From Phocoena phocoena (taxonomy: Eukaryota; Chordata; Mammalia; Artiodactyla; Phocoenidae), in assembly GCF_963924675.1 (NCBI RefSeq), contig NC_089232.1, positions 39,990,159-40,054,158 of the forward strand: a DNA stretch of 64,000 bases. The letters run 5' to 3'. The notes beneath the pieces are model-generated. The model was not told the origin of the DNA and ran no database searches. It saw only the letters and a list, made by a program, of their open reading frames with translations. Position numbers and translations under genes: made by a program. The number at the start of each line of letters is the position of its first letter. Within the stretch, counting starts at the first letter, position 1. Shown here one piece after another: positions 1 to 12,138 of this stretch.

Positions 1-435
1 CTGTGTGGGGTGAGAGCCCCTTGTGGGTTGCATGTTTGTGGTTGGGTGGGAGGTGGGGGGAATTCCCATCTTCTCTCTTTCTTGGTAATTTTCTCTGCCC
101 TCTGGCTGGCTGCTGTAATTGACCCCCCATGGTTAGTGCATGGGGAGTGAAGGAGGGAACAGAGCATAAAAAGTCCTGGTGGGAATTGCACTCTTGTAAG
201 CCAGCTTCAGGATCTCTGGATCCAGCTGATGTTTCAGCTGATACTTTCCCTCATGTACACCTTCCTGGGGCCTCCAGAGGCTCCAGACCCTGTGGCTAGC
301 ATGGCCCCTGACATGGCCAAGTGCTCCCCACTAGTCCCTTCTCCAGGGATCCAGCCCACACAAGACCCCAGTCCTCTTGAGCAGGACTTAAAATGGCTCT
401 AGTCTGGCTTTGCCTCCTGTGGGGCCTCCATCTGG
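1..435. other. Unique sequence, nothing recognised
   Basis: G-rich at the extreme start, then mixed unique sequence. I see no open frame with recognisable similarity, no CpG clustering and no repeat family I can name. Confidence 0.4.
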
Positions 436-580
436 ATAATAACACACAGTGATATAGCACTGGTCTTGTCCCAGGTACTACTTTAAGCGCCTTACATATA
501 TTATTAGCTCATTTAGTTCCACCTATGGAAAGCTATGATACAGAGAGGAGGCAGAAGATTAAGTGGAGGCCAAAGAGATT
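436..580 (-). repeat. MIR SINE fragment
   Basis: Reads as the reverse complement of MIR: an 'accumulated/acquired by' type stretch with caggtactactttaagcgc, ttatattagctcattta-like sequence, then a degraded 'cagagaggaggcagaag' block. MIR is an ancient tRNA-derived SINE of mammals. The copy is strongly diverged and its ends are approximate. Confidence 0.65.
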
Positions 581-1385
581 TCCATACGGTGGGATTTATT
601 ATTTCCCTCTTATTTTTAAAGTTGTTCCATGAAGTGAGTTGAGCTCATGGAACATTATTCAGCCACAGGACAGCCCTGGAAAAACCTATCTTGGCCCTGT
701 TGGGCCTTCTACTTTTAAAAGACTTTATTCACATGTCTAGACAGGTTAACTTGAAGTGAACCATCTTACTTCATAAGAACCAAGCTCTCAATCTATTCAC
801 ATTTTTTATTACCCCACATATATCCTAAGCCTTAAAAGATTCAGGGAGGGAGGTCAACATTATTTTAAAATGATCCAGAGGCCTGATGTGGTAAAAACTG
901 CAAGTCAATATCTTTGGCTGGAGATTGACTCCAAATCGTCAGTTGAAATGTCTACGTGTTCCATCCATCTCAGATCACCTTGGCTACTCATTTCCTCTTC
1001 ACTATCCTTAATTTGTCTCTTCAGCTAGGTTTCCGTTGAAGCCAAAATGATTTACGAGGCTTTTTGAATGTATAAATACATTGCATGTTGGCCTCAGCAG
1101 AAAGGTCAAGGTTGGACTGAAGTTTCTCCTATGTAGCACTTATAACCATGGAAAAAACAGGTTTTAAGGATCCTTTTGGAAGGAAGGGAACAAGGACCAC
1201 CTCATGTCCAGAGGGAGCACTGCTTACTATTGCAAAGGGTCTGCCTTCCAGTGTTAATGAAGGATCCCTGGCTTCAGTGATAAACTTCAAGGGGCAGAGA
1301 ACTTTGTCCGTTCTCATCACCGTGTTGATTATTACCAATGCTGAGACCAGTGCTGATAGCCTAATTTCACTTTATTTTACTTTTT
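581..1385. other. Unique sequence, nothing recognised
   Basis: About 0.8 kb of mixed sequence. Overlapping open frames of 69-79 codons occur on both strands near 1.13-1.39 kb. They lack similarity to any family I know and look like chance frames. Confidence 0.4.
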
Positions 1386-1666
1386 AAAATAAATGTATTT
1401 ATTTATTTATTGTTGGCTGCATTGGGTCTCCGTTGCTGCACGCAGGCTTTCTCTAGTTGTGTCGAGTGGGGGCTACTCTTTGTTGTGTTCTGGAGCACGG
1501 GCTCTAGGCACGTGGGCTTCAGTAGCTGTGGCACGTGGGCTCAGCAGTTGTGGTGCATGGGCTTAGTTGCTTCGCGGCATGTGGGAGCTTCCCAGACCAG
1601 GGCTCGAACCCATGTCCCCTGCATTGGCAGGTGGATTCTTAAGCATTGCGCCACCAGGAAAGTCCC
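1386..1666 (-). repeat. CHR-superfamily SINE (long, CHR-1-like)
   Basis: The minus strand reads as a full tRNA-derived SINE. The tRNA-like head is at the right end (about 1590-1666, with the gggacttt...cctggtggc start and a gggttcgagccc-type B box). The body contains the repeated 'agcccacgtgccacaactactg' theme, and the AT-rich tail (ATTT repeats) is at the left. The family is restricted to Cetacea, Hippopotamidae and Ruminantia. It abuts a second SINE on its right. Confidence 0.9.
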
Positions 1667-1802
1667 TTTATTTTTATTTATTTATTTATTTTTGGCCGCG
1701 CCGCACGGCTTGCGGGATCTTAATTCACCGACCAGGGATTGAATCCATGTCCCCTGCAGTGGAAGTGCAGAGTCTTAACCACTGGACCTCCAGGGGAGTC
1801 CC
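1667..1802 (-). repeat. tRNA-derived SINE (short CHR/Bov-tA-like)
   Basis: Short SINE of about 115 bp plus a TTTA-rich tail. On the minus strand it starts gggactcccctggaggtcc and ends in ccgcgcggccaaaaa-type sequence. It is directly adjacent to the SINE on its left in the same orientation. Either that SINE landed in this one's A-rich tail, or both used the same A/T-rich target. Confidence 0.88.
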
Positions 1803-3666
1803 CCATCATTTTTAAATAATTGAAAAAGATGAGAATAGCAAATAGAGGATTTGCTATTAGGTGAGGATAAATATTGTTTCCTGACATTTTATTTTAGTTA
1901 TACATATATATATATATATATATTTAAAATTTATATACTCATGTGTATATACATACACATTCTGCTTTGAGTTGTGATAGAAAATGTTTCTCTTTTAGGA
2001 TGTGGCAAAATTTCTTAGGATGTAGCATGTGGCAAAATGTGTTCCACAGTCACTACTAATTTTGATGACCAAAAGACAATTACAAAATTCACAAACCACG
2101 AATGATTTTACAAAGACAGAGGCATATGCACATACACACGTGAACACACACACAAACGCACACACACAGAGTTAACTGCTTTCCCCCAAAGCAACACACA
2201 GACTTGGCATCTTACATTGGAAATATGAATAAAGCCCAGTTGAAACCAGTTTCTCCTCAGTTTTATAAATCCAAGGCAATCTAGGGAGTTAGAATAGGGA
2301 TGTTCTGTCCTAGGGCAAAAGGCTGGAGTCAATATTGGGATCTATTATTGGGATGTAAAAGACCATGGCTTGGTAAACTGCCATCTGAAGGGGGGCATTC
2401 TTGAGGCCCCTTCTGATCGTCCTAGAGCCAGAAAAAGGAATGGAGAGAAAGAGAAGGATTTTAGGGAAAACTGAGGGTATCAAACATTGCTGCCTTTAAC
2501 AAACATGAACCTTGAGCAAGCTGTGGAAATAGATAATGAGGGACAAAGAAGAAAAGATCTCCTTGCATCCGTGGCATTGTTTCTGTAGATTTCTCGATGA
2601 GGCCTTTGAGCCAGGATCTCTCTGCCTAAATGCTACTGTGCTGGACCTTGTGAATGTGGCTAGCTGAATCTGCACATGCCATAATTAATCTGACAAGGTA
2701 TCTACACTGAAAGAGGAGAAGAGATACTTAGCCTGGTCCAAAGGAGTATGTCACTGAATAATGGGATGAAGCTAATAGAAGGTAAAATTGGGCTGAATAT
2801 CAAGGGAAAAAATTAACCTAACACATAAGTCTATTAAATGGTGGCATGGTGTCTCCAGGGGAACGGTGGCAGGGCCAGTGGTGCTGGAATCATTTACAAG
2901 TTGCTGTTGAAAGCCCCTGAGAATATGCTGAGGGGAACAGGACTGAGTTGACAGGAGTGGACAAGATGACCTCAGAGGTTTTTCCATCTTTTGTGTCTAC
3001 GATTTTGTGATCGTCTGCTCTTCACTGAAGCGTTCCAACTACAGCTACTCTCTGGGGCTTGAAACATATGAAATAATTGTTAGTAAGAAATCCAGCGATG
3101 AAACATTTTTGAGGAACCATTCGTTCTTGGCCATCTTTTTCCATTCAAAACTGGGCTGGAGAGAAATGAACAGGATAAAGGAAACAAGAAATCAGAGTTT
3201 ATTGTTCTCAAAGCTGGTATTATTATTTTAGTCTGTATTTATTCATTCAAAATATTTGATCAATTGCAAAACTATTCTTAAAGGTTGTATTTGAATATAA
3301 AGGCAGTTTCTTTGGGATTAGACCATACTAAATTTCTTATTTCTCAGCAGGTTGTTTTAGTATTGTATAGAAAGAGCCTGTTTTAGGGGTTAACAGATGA
3401 AATGAATTCTTGGATAAGCAGCATTGTTCCATCTGCAACATGGTTAGAACTCTTGTACATTTGCATTTCTGTGTTTCAGAATTATTCACACAATAAATTA
3501 CTCAGGATGTCAACCTTATGCTGAAACAGAAATGACCTACTTTGCGAGGATCTCATGTATTTTAAATTTAACCTTGTGCCTTTTCTTCAGCTGGGAACAG
3601 GAGAAAGTGAGTGAAGAATGGTGAAGTTCTGGGCTTTGTAAGTGTGATCACAAGGAAACCAGAATT
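1803..3666. other. Unique AT-rich sequence with short simple repeats
   Basis: Holds a TA microsatellite (1902-1922), a diverged CA-rich tract (about 2130-2170) and a small imperfect tandem duplication around 2000-2042 (ttaggatgt..gtggcaaaat repeated). The remaining roughly 1.3 kb is unique, with no open frame I recognise. Confidence 0.5.
1900..1923. repeat. (TA)n microsatellite
   Basis: Uninterrupted alternating TA of about 20 bp, seen directly. Confidence 0.9.
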
Positions 3667-3888
3667 AGCTAAAATAAATTGAGCTCTTACTATGTGCTAG
3701 ATGTTGTTCTAAGGGTTTGATGTGCATTAACTCATTTATTTTCTTACTGCAACCCAGGAGTTAGTTGCTCTTATTACAGTTGAGGAAACTGAGGCACAGA
3801 GAGTTTAAAAATCTTGCCCAAGTTCACAAAGCCAGTAAGAGGCAGGTCTAAATTCAAAACCTGTACCCCTAACCATTGTTATTTTACC
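3667..3888 (-). repeat. MIR SINE
   Basis: Good reverse-complement MIR: 'gagctcttactatgtgctagatgttgttctaag', then 'cattaactcattta', the conserved MIR core 'gaggaaactgaggcacagagag', 'cttgcccaagttcacaaagccagtaag', and the tRNA-like end near 3880. Nearly full length. Confidence 0.9.
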
Positions 3889-3949
3889 ACCCCTCCAAGT
3901 ATAGTTTCATATTTCCTTTAAGAACAATATTGAGGGCAGAGATTTTGGT

Positions 3950-4045
3950 CTCTTTTTAGTCACTGATGAACCTCCAGAGCCTAGAACAGTCCCTGGCCCA
4001 TAATAGGTGCTCAGTGCATTTTGGCTGGAAGAATGAATGGAAGTT
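3950..4045 (+). repeat. L2 LINE 3' end
   Basis: Matches the L2 terminal segment: 'cctagaacagtccctggcccataataggtgctcagtgcatt..tggaagaatgaatgg'. L2 is an ancient CR1-clade LINE whose copies commonly keep only this 3' end. Confidence 0.75.
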
Positions 4046-4279
4046 GATATTGGCAGTTCTGAGTTTTTCAATGCTAAATTCATCTTTTCCAAATTTGCTG
4101 ATTAAGCGAAAAAGGCAACTCCTCTCTCTTCTGTTTATCTGAACAGTCTCTTAGCTTCAAAAGTTTTTCTTCTAAGTGCCACCCCTGACTTCTTGGAATA
4201 GATTAGCTGCTCTTGAAACAGGGTCCAAAAGTATCCTGCATTTCCTTGACATGGCACTTTTCACACTTTATTGTCATTA

Positions 4280-4438
4280 TTTATTTAGTTGGCCATCTTC
4301 CTGGCTACACTGTAAGCTCTGCAATGGCAGGGCCTGTGTTTTGCTCACCACTGTAACTATAGACCCAGCACAGAACTGGGCACAGAGAGGTCTGTTTGTG
4401 GATAGTTGTTGAGAGAATGATTGACAAAAGATATTCTT
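4280..4438 (+). repeat. L2 LINE 3' end
   Basis: Shows the L2 terminal block in order: 'tacactgtaagctctgcaatggcagggcctgtgtt', 'agacccagcacagaactgggcacagagagg' and a 'ttgttgagagaatga' end. Confidence 0.78.
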
Positions 4439-4471
4439 ACTAACTTATTTTTCTACTTGTTATTTACACAA

Positions 4472-4860
4472 AACTTTTGCAAACTGTATTAGATATCTAT
4501 TGCAGTATAACAAATTACCAAAAAACTCAGTGGCTTAAACAATAAGAAATATGTATTAACTCTTATAATTTCAGGAATGACTTAGCTGGGTGGCTCTGAC
4601 TCAAGGGCTTTCATGAGGTCAGAGTCAGATGTCAGCTAGGGCTGCAGTTATCTGAAGGCTTGACTGAGGTTAGAGGATCCACTTCCAGGATGACTCCCTT
4701 ACTGCTCTCTTTTTGGAAGGCCTCAGCTACTTTTCACGTCGGCCTCTCCATAGGACTGCTTCAGTGTCTCAATGATGTGGCAGCTGGCTTTCCCCAGAAT
4801 GAGTGGTATAAGAGAATGTGGTGAATGCCGCAGTAAGGCTGACAGCGAGTTGCCTAAGAT
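4472..4860 (+). repeat. Ancient interspersed repeat, family not named
   Basis: Begins 'attagatatctattgcagtataacaaattacc' and runs through 'cttagctgggtggctctgactcaagg', 'catgaggtc', 'gcagttatctgaaggcttgactg' and 'ggcctctccataggactgcttc'. I recognise this string of motifs as a common placental-mammal interspersed repeat but cannot assign the family from memory. Orientation is that of the remembered consensus. Confidence 0.6.
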
Positions 4861-5162
4861 TAAACTCAGTACTTAAATCCAAGTTTATTCCCCTCTAAGT
4901 GTTCTTTCCAACATATCATAGCTATATGGTTAACTAAGTAAATTACGTATAGCTCTTAGAAAACTCAAGATATAAAAATCGAAATACCAAATTAGAAGTA
5001 TTGCTTGCATTATAAAAGCATTCACCATACCACAGGATTATTGAAATGGCATATTCAAAATGACTCAATTTATCAAAGATGAGTTTTAATGTGACTTTTG
5101 GGGATGCGTTTGTTAGGTAACGAGAAATATAATTTTAAAATGTGTGTTGGAAGCACTCAATT

Positions 5163-5285
5163 ATATTAGATTGTGAATTTCTTGAAGGCAGGGATAGAGT
5201 CAGGTGTATATTCAGTACCAACCTTGGCACCCAGCCCAGAGGAAGCTTTCAACAAAAGTTTATTAAGTAAAGGAATGGTTATGGC
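5163..5285 (+). repeat. L2 LINE 3' end fragment
   Basis: Contains 'ttagattgtgaatttcttgaaggcagggat', 'cttggcacccagccc' and a final 'aacaaaagtttattaagtaaaggaatgg', matching the decayed L2 terminal region. Confidence 0.72.
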
Positions 5286-6688
5286 AAAATATCTGTAATT
5301 ACAATTTCTTAAGAATCTTTTTTGTATATGAAAAGTTGACACATTGTTTTAAAAATACATATATTCTTATTTTATAGCTAAGAGTCTGATCCCTACTGAG
5401 CTTTATATTACTAGACTACCTAAAACTTATTTAAATATTAGTACTGGCCTGATATAACATGTTGTGAAATTTTTTATCCCTGCTGAGGTTTGAGGTTGAA
5501 AAATTGATAGATGTTTAGTGGAAACAAAGAAAAGGGTAAAAAGAAAAATCTCATCTAAACAATGGATAAAAGATCTGTTTTCAGAACATGTAGGTAAATG
5601 GAATGGTGTTTATTATTAGACTCAATTAACCAACCAAACTATTATCCTAAATCTGAATAAAATCTTTTCCATTGGAAAAAAATACTGAAGAATTAAAGTT
5701 AAAAAAAAATGCATTGCACTCCAATTGGTCAAAGACTTGAAGAGATTCTTGGCAGATTTTTCTTTTTTAATAGCCAGGGGGGTCCAATGTTTTCTGATTT
5801 GAACACTATTGCTGTTTGTAAAGACTTTGTAAGGGAAGGTGAACAGATGCTTCTTTGGAATGATTCCTTATCAAGTCTTGTCTGCAAAATAAGTAGATTA
5901 TCAGGTTTATGATAGTATGGCTGTTAGCATAAGCTCACAAAGGGATCAGATTATGGTAAGACATAGATAAAAGAGTTAAAGAAAGATGTTTGTTGAACAA
6001 CTACAGTTAAGGATAGAAAGGTTAGCATTAGAATATTGATCACAGTGATAACCTGGTATGAATACTTCGCAACTTTATATAGTTTACCTTTGTGATGGTG
6101 GTAATGTAAGATGAGTTCTATTAGTCCTAGTTCAGGTAGTGTAGATGCATATTTCCAAGTGTAAATTTCTCAGTTTTCTGCATGGATTTGGAGTTAGTCA
6201 TTCTTCTGTTAAAATAGTTAACTGTTTAGGGTCTGAAAGGAGAAACATCTGTTGATACAACAGGAATGGAAGTATGTGCCATGTGACATTCTACCCTTTC
6301 CTCACCCACAGCAGACATTTATCATGGCACATTTTCTCCCTGAGTCATTGTTTGGGGTTTGCAAAGGAGCTGGAGATTGGCAAAATTAAAAGAGATCAAA
6401 ATTATCACCCATGAGAGAGAACTGTATAACTAACAACAGATAGGAATTTGCCTTGATAAATCAGTAACTTACTTGTTGGCTAGAGATAGTAAATTAGACT
6501 CACTTGAGGGGAGTTATAAGGAAAACATTTGCTCTTTTATGTAAGTTGTCAGGGACTACCATTAAATGTTTTGAATATAAGAGGAATATATAAGAATTAA
6601 AAATTTATTTTTAGTTAACATTTCTTTTAGACTAAGAACATTCAACAGATTGACTCCTGTTTTTATGCAAAATCTACCCATAAAATAT
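5286..6688. other. AT-rich unique sequence
   Basis: About 1.4 kb, strongly AT-rich and unique. A short A run at 5700-5709. No gene, RNA or nameable repeat seen. Confidence 0.45.
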
Positions 6689-6689
6689 A

Positions 6690-6860
6690 TAGAAAATTAA
6701 AACTAGAAAGGACTGTTGAGACCACTTATTCCCACCTTCTCTCCATTTTATCATTGCCAAAAGTAAGGCTCAGATTGGGGAGCTGATTCATATAAGTTCA
6801 CAAAGCTCATAAATGATAGCAGTGGGGCTAGTGAAATTGCTGCAGTCTTAGTTGGCCATT
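6690..6860 (-). repeat. MIR-like ancient SINE fragment
   Basis: Shows the 'aaactagaaaggactgttgagaccactta..', 'ccattttatcattgccaaaagtaaggctcagat' and 'ataagttcacaaagctcataa' order. This is the reverse complement of the MIR-like repeat ending in 'ggactagatgatctctaaggtc'. Diverged. Confidence 0.45.
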
Positions 6861-6999
6861 CCATCCATACAGCACAGCCTCTTTAGTGATGGCATAAAGT
6901 AAGTGGATTTCACAATCTCTTCAACTCTAAGGTATGATGTTTCTTTCTAACCCCTCATGAACTCCCTGATAATACATATTTATTTGTTTATTTTCTGTC

Positions 7000-7142
7000 T
7001 CCACCTACAAGAATGTAAACCCCCTGAGGACTAAGTCTGTATCTGTTTTGTTCTCTACTATTTCCCTGTTGTATCCTCCTCATTTATTGAGGATATAGTA
7101 CATGTTCAAAAAACAGATGCTATTGAATAAATGAGCTGAGAT
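7000..7142 (+). repeat. L2 LINE 3' end
   Basis: 'gtctccacctacaagaatgtaaaccccctgaggactaagtctgtatctgttttgt' followed by a final 'tattgaataaatgagctgag' matches the L2 3' end. Confidence 0.78.
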
Positions 7143-7224
7143 GAGGCTCAGAGTCTTTGCTACTCTCATATTCCAGATAGCTGCCACAAATTGATTTGCA
7201 GTTAGCTTTCTAGTAACCTGTGCT

Positions 7225-7770
7225 GGACAGACTCCAAGGTCACCCCCATGATCCTCTCCTCCTGGTGTTCACACCCTTACGTAATCAGTTCTCCCTTGAG
7301 AGAGGAAATGATCTGTGACTTGCTTCTACCAGTAGAATGCAGCAAAGGTAAAAGAATGTGTGTGATTACATGCATGTGATTTTTATTACATAAGATTATA
7401 ACACTGGTCTTGCTAAGAGACATTCCTTCTTGCTGGTTTTGAAGAAGCAAGTTGCCATGTTGTGAGCTGCCTATGAAGAGGGTCACTTGGCAAGGAACTG
7501 AGGGTGGCATGTAGATGACATCCAGCAAGAAACCGAGGCCTCAGTCCAGTAGTCTGCAAGGAACTGATTGTGGCCAGGAACCGCTTTCCTTCTCCAGTTA
7601 AGCCTCAGATGAGACCCCAGACCTGATAATACCTTGATTGCAGCCTTACAGAGGACCAAGCAAAGCCAGGCCTGGACTTCTGATTCACAGAACTGTGAGA
7701 TAGTAAATGTGTGTTGTTTTAAGCTGCTGTTTGTTGTAATCTATCTAGCAATAAATAACTAACATAGCCA
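7225..7770 (+). mobile_element. MLT1-type LTR (ERVL-MaLR)
   Basis: Solitary LTR-like remnant of an ancient MaLR retrotransposon. In order: 'ccatgatcctctcctcctggtgttcacacc', 'gtgacttgcttctaccagtagaatgcag', 'gaagcaagttgccatgttgtgagctgcc', 'ggcaaggaactgagggtggc', 'ctcagatgagaccccagacctg', 'ataccttgattgcagcctt', 'acagaactgtgagatagtaaatgtg' (poly(A) signal region) and the 3' end 'caataaataactaacata'. All are MLT1 landmarks. About 545 bp, near full length, no internal genes attached. Confidence 0.88.
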
Positions 7771-10385
7771 TCCCTCATTTAGATGCATTTCTTTCATTTG
7801 GATATTTACAAAATAGAACTCTGAACCAGGTTTGGAGTACTCTAAATCCAACACCATAATCTAGGGGAAAATGAAGCTCTCTTTTGAAAGTGAAAAGGCT
7901 TAGTTTCTGGTTTGGGCTCTGTTGAATTCACAGGGCCACAGATTCAGCTCTTTTATAATCTACTGGTGTTTAATCATGGTTTATTCATAGAAGTAAGAGC
8001 TCTCTTTCCTTTACTTCTACTCACTTGGTTGCCAACATTCAAACTAATTCGCAAGATAAGCTGGGCATGGAGTCAGGGTGGGAGCATATCTGGGTATCTT
8101 TGTTTATTTCTAAAAATGGTTCTCTACATTTTGAATGTATTTCAAATCAGCCCGTAGGTAAGTAACCAAAGATGCCATTCTCTAAAAAGGTCCTTTCATT
8201 TAAAATGGTTTGTCTGTGTAGACTGTGTATGTTAGTAAAGGTTGATGAAGCCCCTTTAAAAAAACGGAGTCAAATAATTTTTTATGAGTCTAAATAATCT
8301 TAATTATTTTTATCACTGAATTTTGTGGGGTTGGCAGTTTCTGTGTGCGGTGAAACTGTGCCTTTGCATTTCAAAGCCAAATAGAAATAAAATAGACGAT
8401 GCATAATTTTGCATTGTCCTTGTCCTACCTCTTTATTTCAAGAGTAATCAGAGATATCAGTATCTTTTACTTTACAAAATCGCTGCTGTTTAACAAAATT
8501 GGCTTTATATCAAATCTCATTTTTCCAACTGATTCCATAGATCGTTACTTGGATATCCATAAAAAAGTCACCAAATAATGAGTTGAGGCTGTTATATGAA
8601 GACAATGTTAACGTGGTGACCAGGTCTGCGGGCTCCTGGAACTGTATTGGGTGTGCTTTTGCAGTTACTTTAGAAATACAAGACGCTATTTATCACCTCC
8701 TTTATCTGTACTTACTCGAGACCAAGGAATACATTTTACTTTGGTTAATTGTCCATTTTCTGTATTGAAAACACTCAGAACTCAGCCCTTCTTAATATTC
8801 CTTTGTCAGGCTTATTTCCAATGCCTAAGAGAGCTAGCCTGCAATACCTGATTTTACCATTAGGTGCTGCTCCTTAACATTTAACATGTAATACAGTGAT
8901 TCCCCTCCCCCCCACCCCACCCCAACTAATTTGAGGACACAAAAGCACCTCATACTTTAAAAAAATTTTGGTACCTTTTTGTTTGAAGAAATATTGTTTC
9001 TTCTAAATAAATCGGAAGCCACAGCCCTAACCTGAAAAATTTCCAAGTTTGGCATTTAAGTTTTTGTAAAATAAATTAGTGAGCTATTCTAGGAAGGCTA
9101 TCAGGTTTCACTTTTACAGAATGCTTTTTTTTTTTTAGTGCAAAAATATCTTTCTTACAAGAAAATATATTAAATATATTCAAAATGAATAACTTGGGAA
9201 CTGTCTTTGAAATAAACTTTTTTATTGTTTAAATGTTTAGTCTCTTCTGAGTAAGCTAGAAATTACCTAGATATTTTGATTTCACTGTCAACTGCATAAA
9301 TTTTGCAGGTGTAGTTGAATTTTTTGAAAGAAGTGAAAATATGCTTTTCTGTTTTTTAAAAAGGTGGTAGAAAGGATTCCAAAGAAGAAAGGACTTTTAC
9401 TGAAAGAGTGACATTTCTCATCTTTGTAATTCTGCAACAGACTAGGGATTAACAGTTGTGGCAGCAACAGCTATTTTTTGGGGGGGAAGGGGGTACATAC
9501 ATAATTGATCTGAGGCAATAATTCAATGCTGAAATGGTCTCATGTTCCATGAAAACTTGAAGTAGGATGTCAGAATAGCTCAGATACAATGTTTTGTGAC
9601 AGTAAGCAGCCAGCAGCCCTCAGCAGAAGCTCTGGGACTTATGGGTTAACTCTGGGTGTTCTGTTAAGGCTACTAGCCCATCTATATCAGTTCCTGGAAA
9701 GCTACCTGGGAAAGGGAAGATAAGAGTTAAATCTGGCGTATGGGAGACAGGTATAATAAAGATAATAAAAACCACAGAACTCACCATATTTCAACATAGA
9801 GTCTTACATTCAGGTAAGAAGTTATCTTTATGGGAAGGTTTTTCCCCTTTATCCTTTACTTTTTTTTTTTTCTTTACAAAAAAATATTTGGTGATTTTGC
9901 AAAATTGTTTCCTGTGAATGAAACTCTTCACTTTAGGGGTGATATGTTGTGACTTATGAGAATTTGAAATACCTGTTATGGATCGGCTCTCACTTAGCAA
10001 GGGCTGTATTTGTCAGGTGATGATTGAAGCTGTAAATCAGTATTCTTAGATCTGGAATTTCCTACAGTGAAGCAAATAGCTGCAAACCTCAGCTTTAAGA
10101 ATAAAATAAAATGAAACAAGCAGTAATAATAATAAAAAAAAAACCTTGACAGGCAAATTTGGTGTTTCACGTTGTGCAGTTCTTTTCAGTCTCTCAAACT
10201 TTCTGAACACTATAATTTGTACTGCTGCATCACTATCATCAAAGATACGGGACTTTATTAGCTCTTCTCTTCTAGGAATGCCCCCCACCCCCGTTTTTTT
10301 TAAGAGAAAGGAATGCATAAAAAGTCAGCCACTTGAATCTGTGAGCAATCACTCTTCTAGCAAAAGTCTTGTATTTCTTTAGTAT
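7771..10385. other. AT-rich unique sequence
   Basis: About 2.6 kb with no nameable repeat. Contains a C-rich run at about 8905-8930, T runs at 9124-9137 and 9860-9871, and an AAT/A-rich patch at 10100-10143. Around 8340-8460 there is an octamer-like palindrome (atgca..tgcat), only weakly suggestive of regulatory sequence. Confidence 0.4.
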
Positions 10386-10492
10386 GAGAAAGAAAAGAAG
10401 GAAGGAAGACTGTAAAGAAGGGAAGGAATAGTGGAAGGGAAGGAAGAAGAGAGGGAAAGAAGAGGAAAGAGAGGAAGAGAAAGAAAACTTGG
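10386..10492. repeat. Polypurine (GGAA/GAAA)-rich tract
   Basis: About 100 bp, almost entirely A and G (gaaagaaaagaaggaagg..., ggaagagagggaaagaag...). Mixed GGAA and GAAA units indicate a degenerate purine microsatellite. Confidence 0.85.
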
Positions 10493-10568
10493 GACACATT
10501 TTCTTTTGAAAAAGTACGGCACTGAGGTGACAGTATTGTGCCATGAGGCTGAGATGATTTCTCAGACC

Positions 10569-10612
10569 TTCCCTTCCAAGTTCAACCACATTCCCTTCCA
10601 AGTTTAACAACT
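10569..10612. repeat. 22-bp tandem duplication
   Basis: Two adjacent 22-bp copies starting ttcccttccaagtt (10569-10590 and 10591-10612). The first 18 positions differ at only one. Confidence 0.8.
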
Positions 10613-12138
10613 CTTATACATAAATAGCTCACATTCAGAGCACAGTGTTAGTAAACAACAGCTCCTTTACTGTCTGTGGAGAAAACTTTGTCCTTGTGTG
10701 GATCAGGACTGAATGGTCGTCTTAATTTTAGTTCAGATGTTTTTAAACATTTGAAAGGAATTAAGATGAGATCAGATGAGAGGTGATAGAGAAGTGGCTT
10801 TAACAGTCTGTGGGGCTGGAGTCATGGTTATTAATGGCCTAGGCTTATCATTTAGTCACAAATCTGAAGTCCATGTCTACTTTTGCTCTCCTGAGGCTGA
10901 GATCCACTCATAAGACAGCTGTCCAGAACACAGAGGAGAGCTGAAGTGGTAAAGGAGGAACTTCCAGTAGGTGGTGGAGAGTTTTGCATTGGCTGCTCCT
11001 CTGTATTAATAATCAGTTTGTCTCTAAATCCAAAGATATGCTCATCAGTTTTTCAAAAGCAAAATGGGATGGCCATGCCATTTAGCCAGAGGATATGAAG
11101 CCGAGTTGAACTTTTCTTCTTACCTGGACCACCTTTCAGTTCTGAGTACCTAGATGTTCTCTCTATTATGTTTACCATCTTGTCATCTCAGTATTCACTC
11201 TTTTGTTATCCTTCCTACTTGATCTCTCTTCTCCTGAATCATAGATGGGGGAACTAAGGGTGTGGGTAGATAAGAGTGAATGGGTCCATGGGGCTTCCAT
11301 GGTACCATATTTAGAAGTGCCTGGAAGTCAGGAAGGCGACCCTGGCCTTGCTGTGTAAGAACCTGAGCCCACCGTCAGTCAGGGTGCCCGCCTTGTGCCC
11401 AGAAAGGGGCCTGAAACTAGCTCACCAGCTTTCATTGAAGACTGTGGGACAGAAGGGGCAGTGAATTAGCAGGAGAGATTGGGAGTTGGGATGGAGGAAG
11501 ATGATTCTGCTTTGAAGTGCTTTAGTCCTGCTCTGCACAGGGTGCTATCTGGGTCTGGGGTTCTTGTAATTGCTTGACATTCCTGATAGGGTTTGTGGCC
11601 TGTTGGCAATTTCTCCAGATGTAGAAAAGGATTCTCCTAAGTTAGAAAAAAAAAGCCCTGCCTGATCTTAAAAAACAAAACCAAAACACACCTCTGCTTT
11701 GCTTCTCCTTGTGACACACAAAGGGGATGGTGAGTGATGAAATGGAGGAGAGTGGTAATGCAACTGTTTTCAAGTGGTGTTTTGAGAAGCCAGGGAGGAG
11801 GTGCAGGGCCAGGCTGACAGACGCCGTGTGCCGTTGAGCTGTGGGACCAGGAGACACCATACACCCGAGGTTGAAGAAGGAGCCTCCTGTTAGCTCCTCA
11901 CAAGCAGTTTCCTCCTCCCCAGGCCTTTCCCTCAGGTGGCCTCACATTTCATCCAGTCCCTGCAGAAATTCGTCTGGTTTTCAGGTTCTTCCTTTGGGGT
12001 TGCTGGGTAACATTTTGGGGACATGGCTTTGGCAGTGAGAACCATTTGGCAAAAGGATGGAGGGTGGGAATGCAGAAGGTCACCCACTCCCGGGGTTAGG
12101 TCTGGCCACAGCCCCACGTTGGTTGTAACTCTTCATTC
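10613..12138. other. Unique sequence
   Basis: About 1.5 kb of mixed unique sequence between the purine tract and the SINE cluster. Short overlapping open frames on both strands (11.64-12.12 kb) show no recognisable similarity. Confidence 0.4.
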
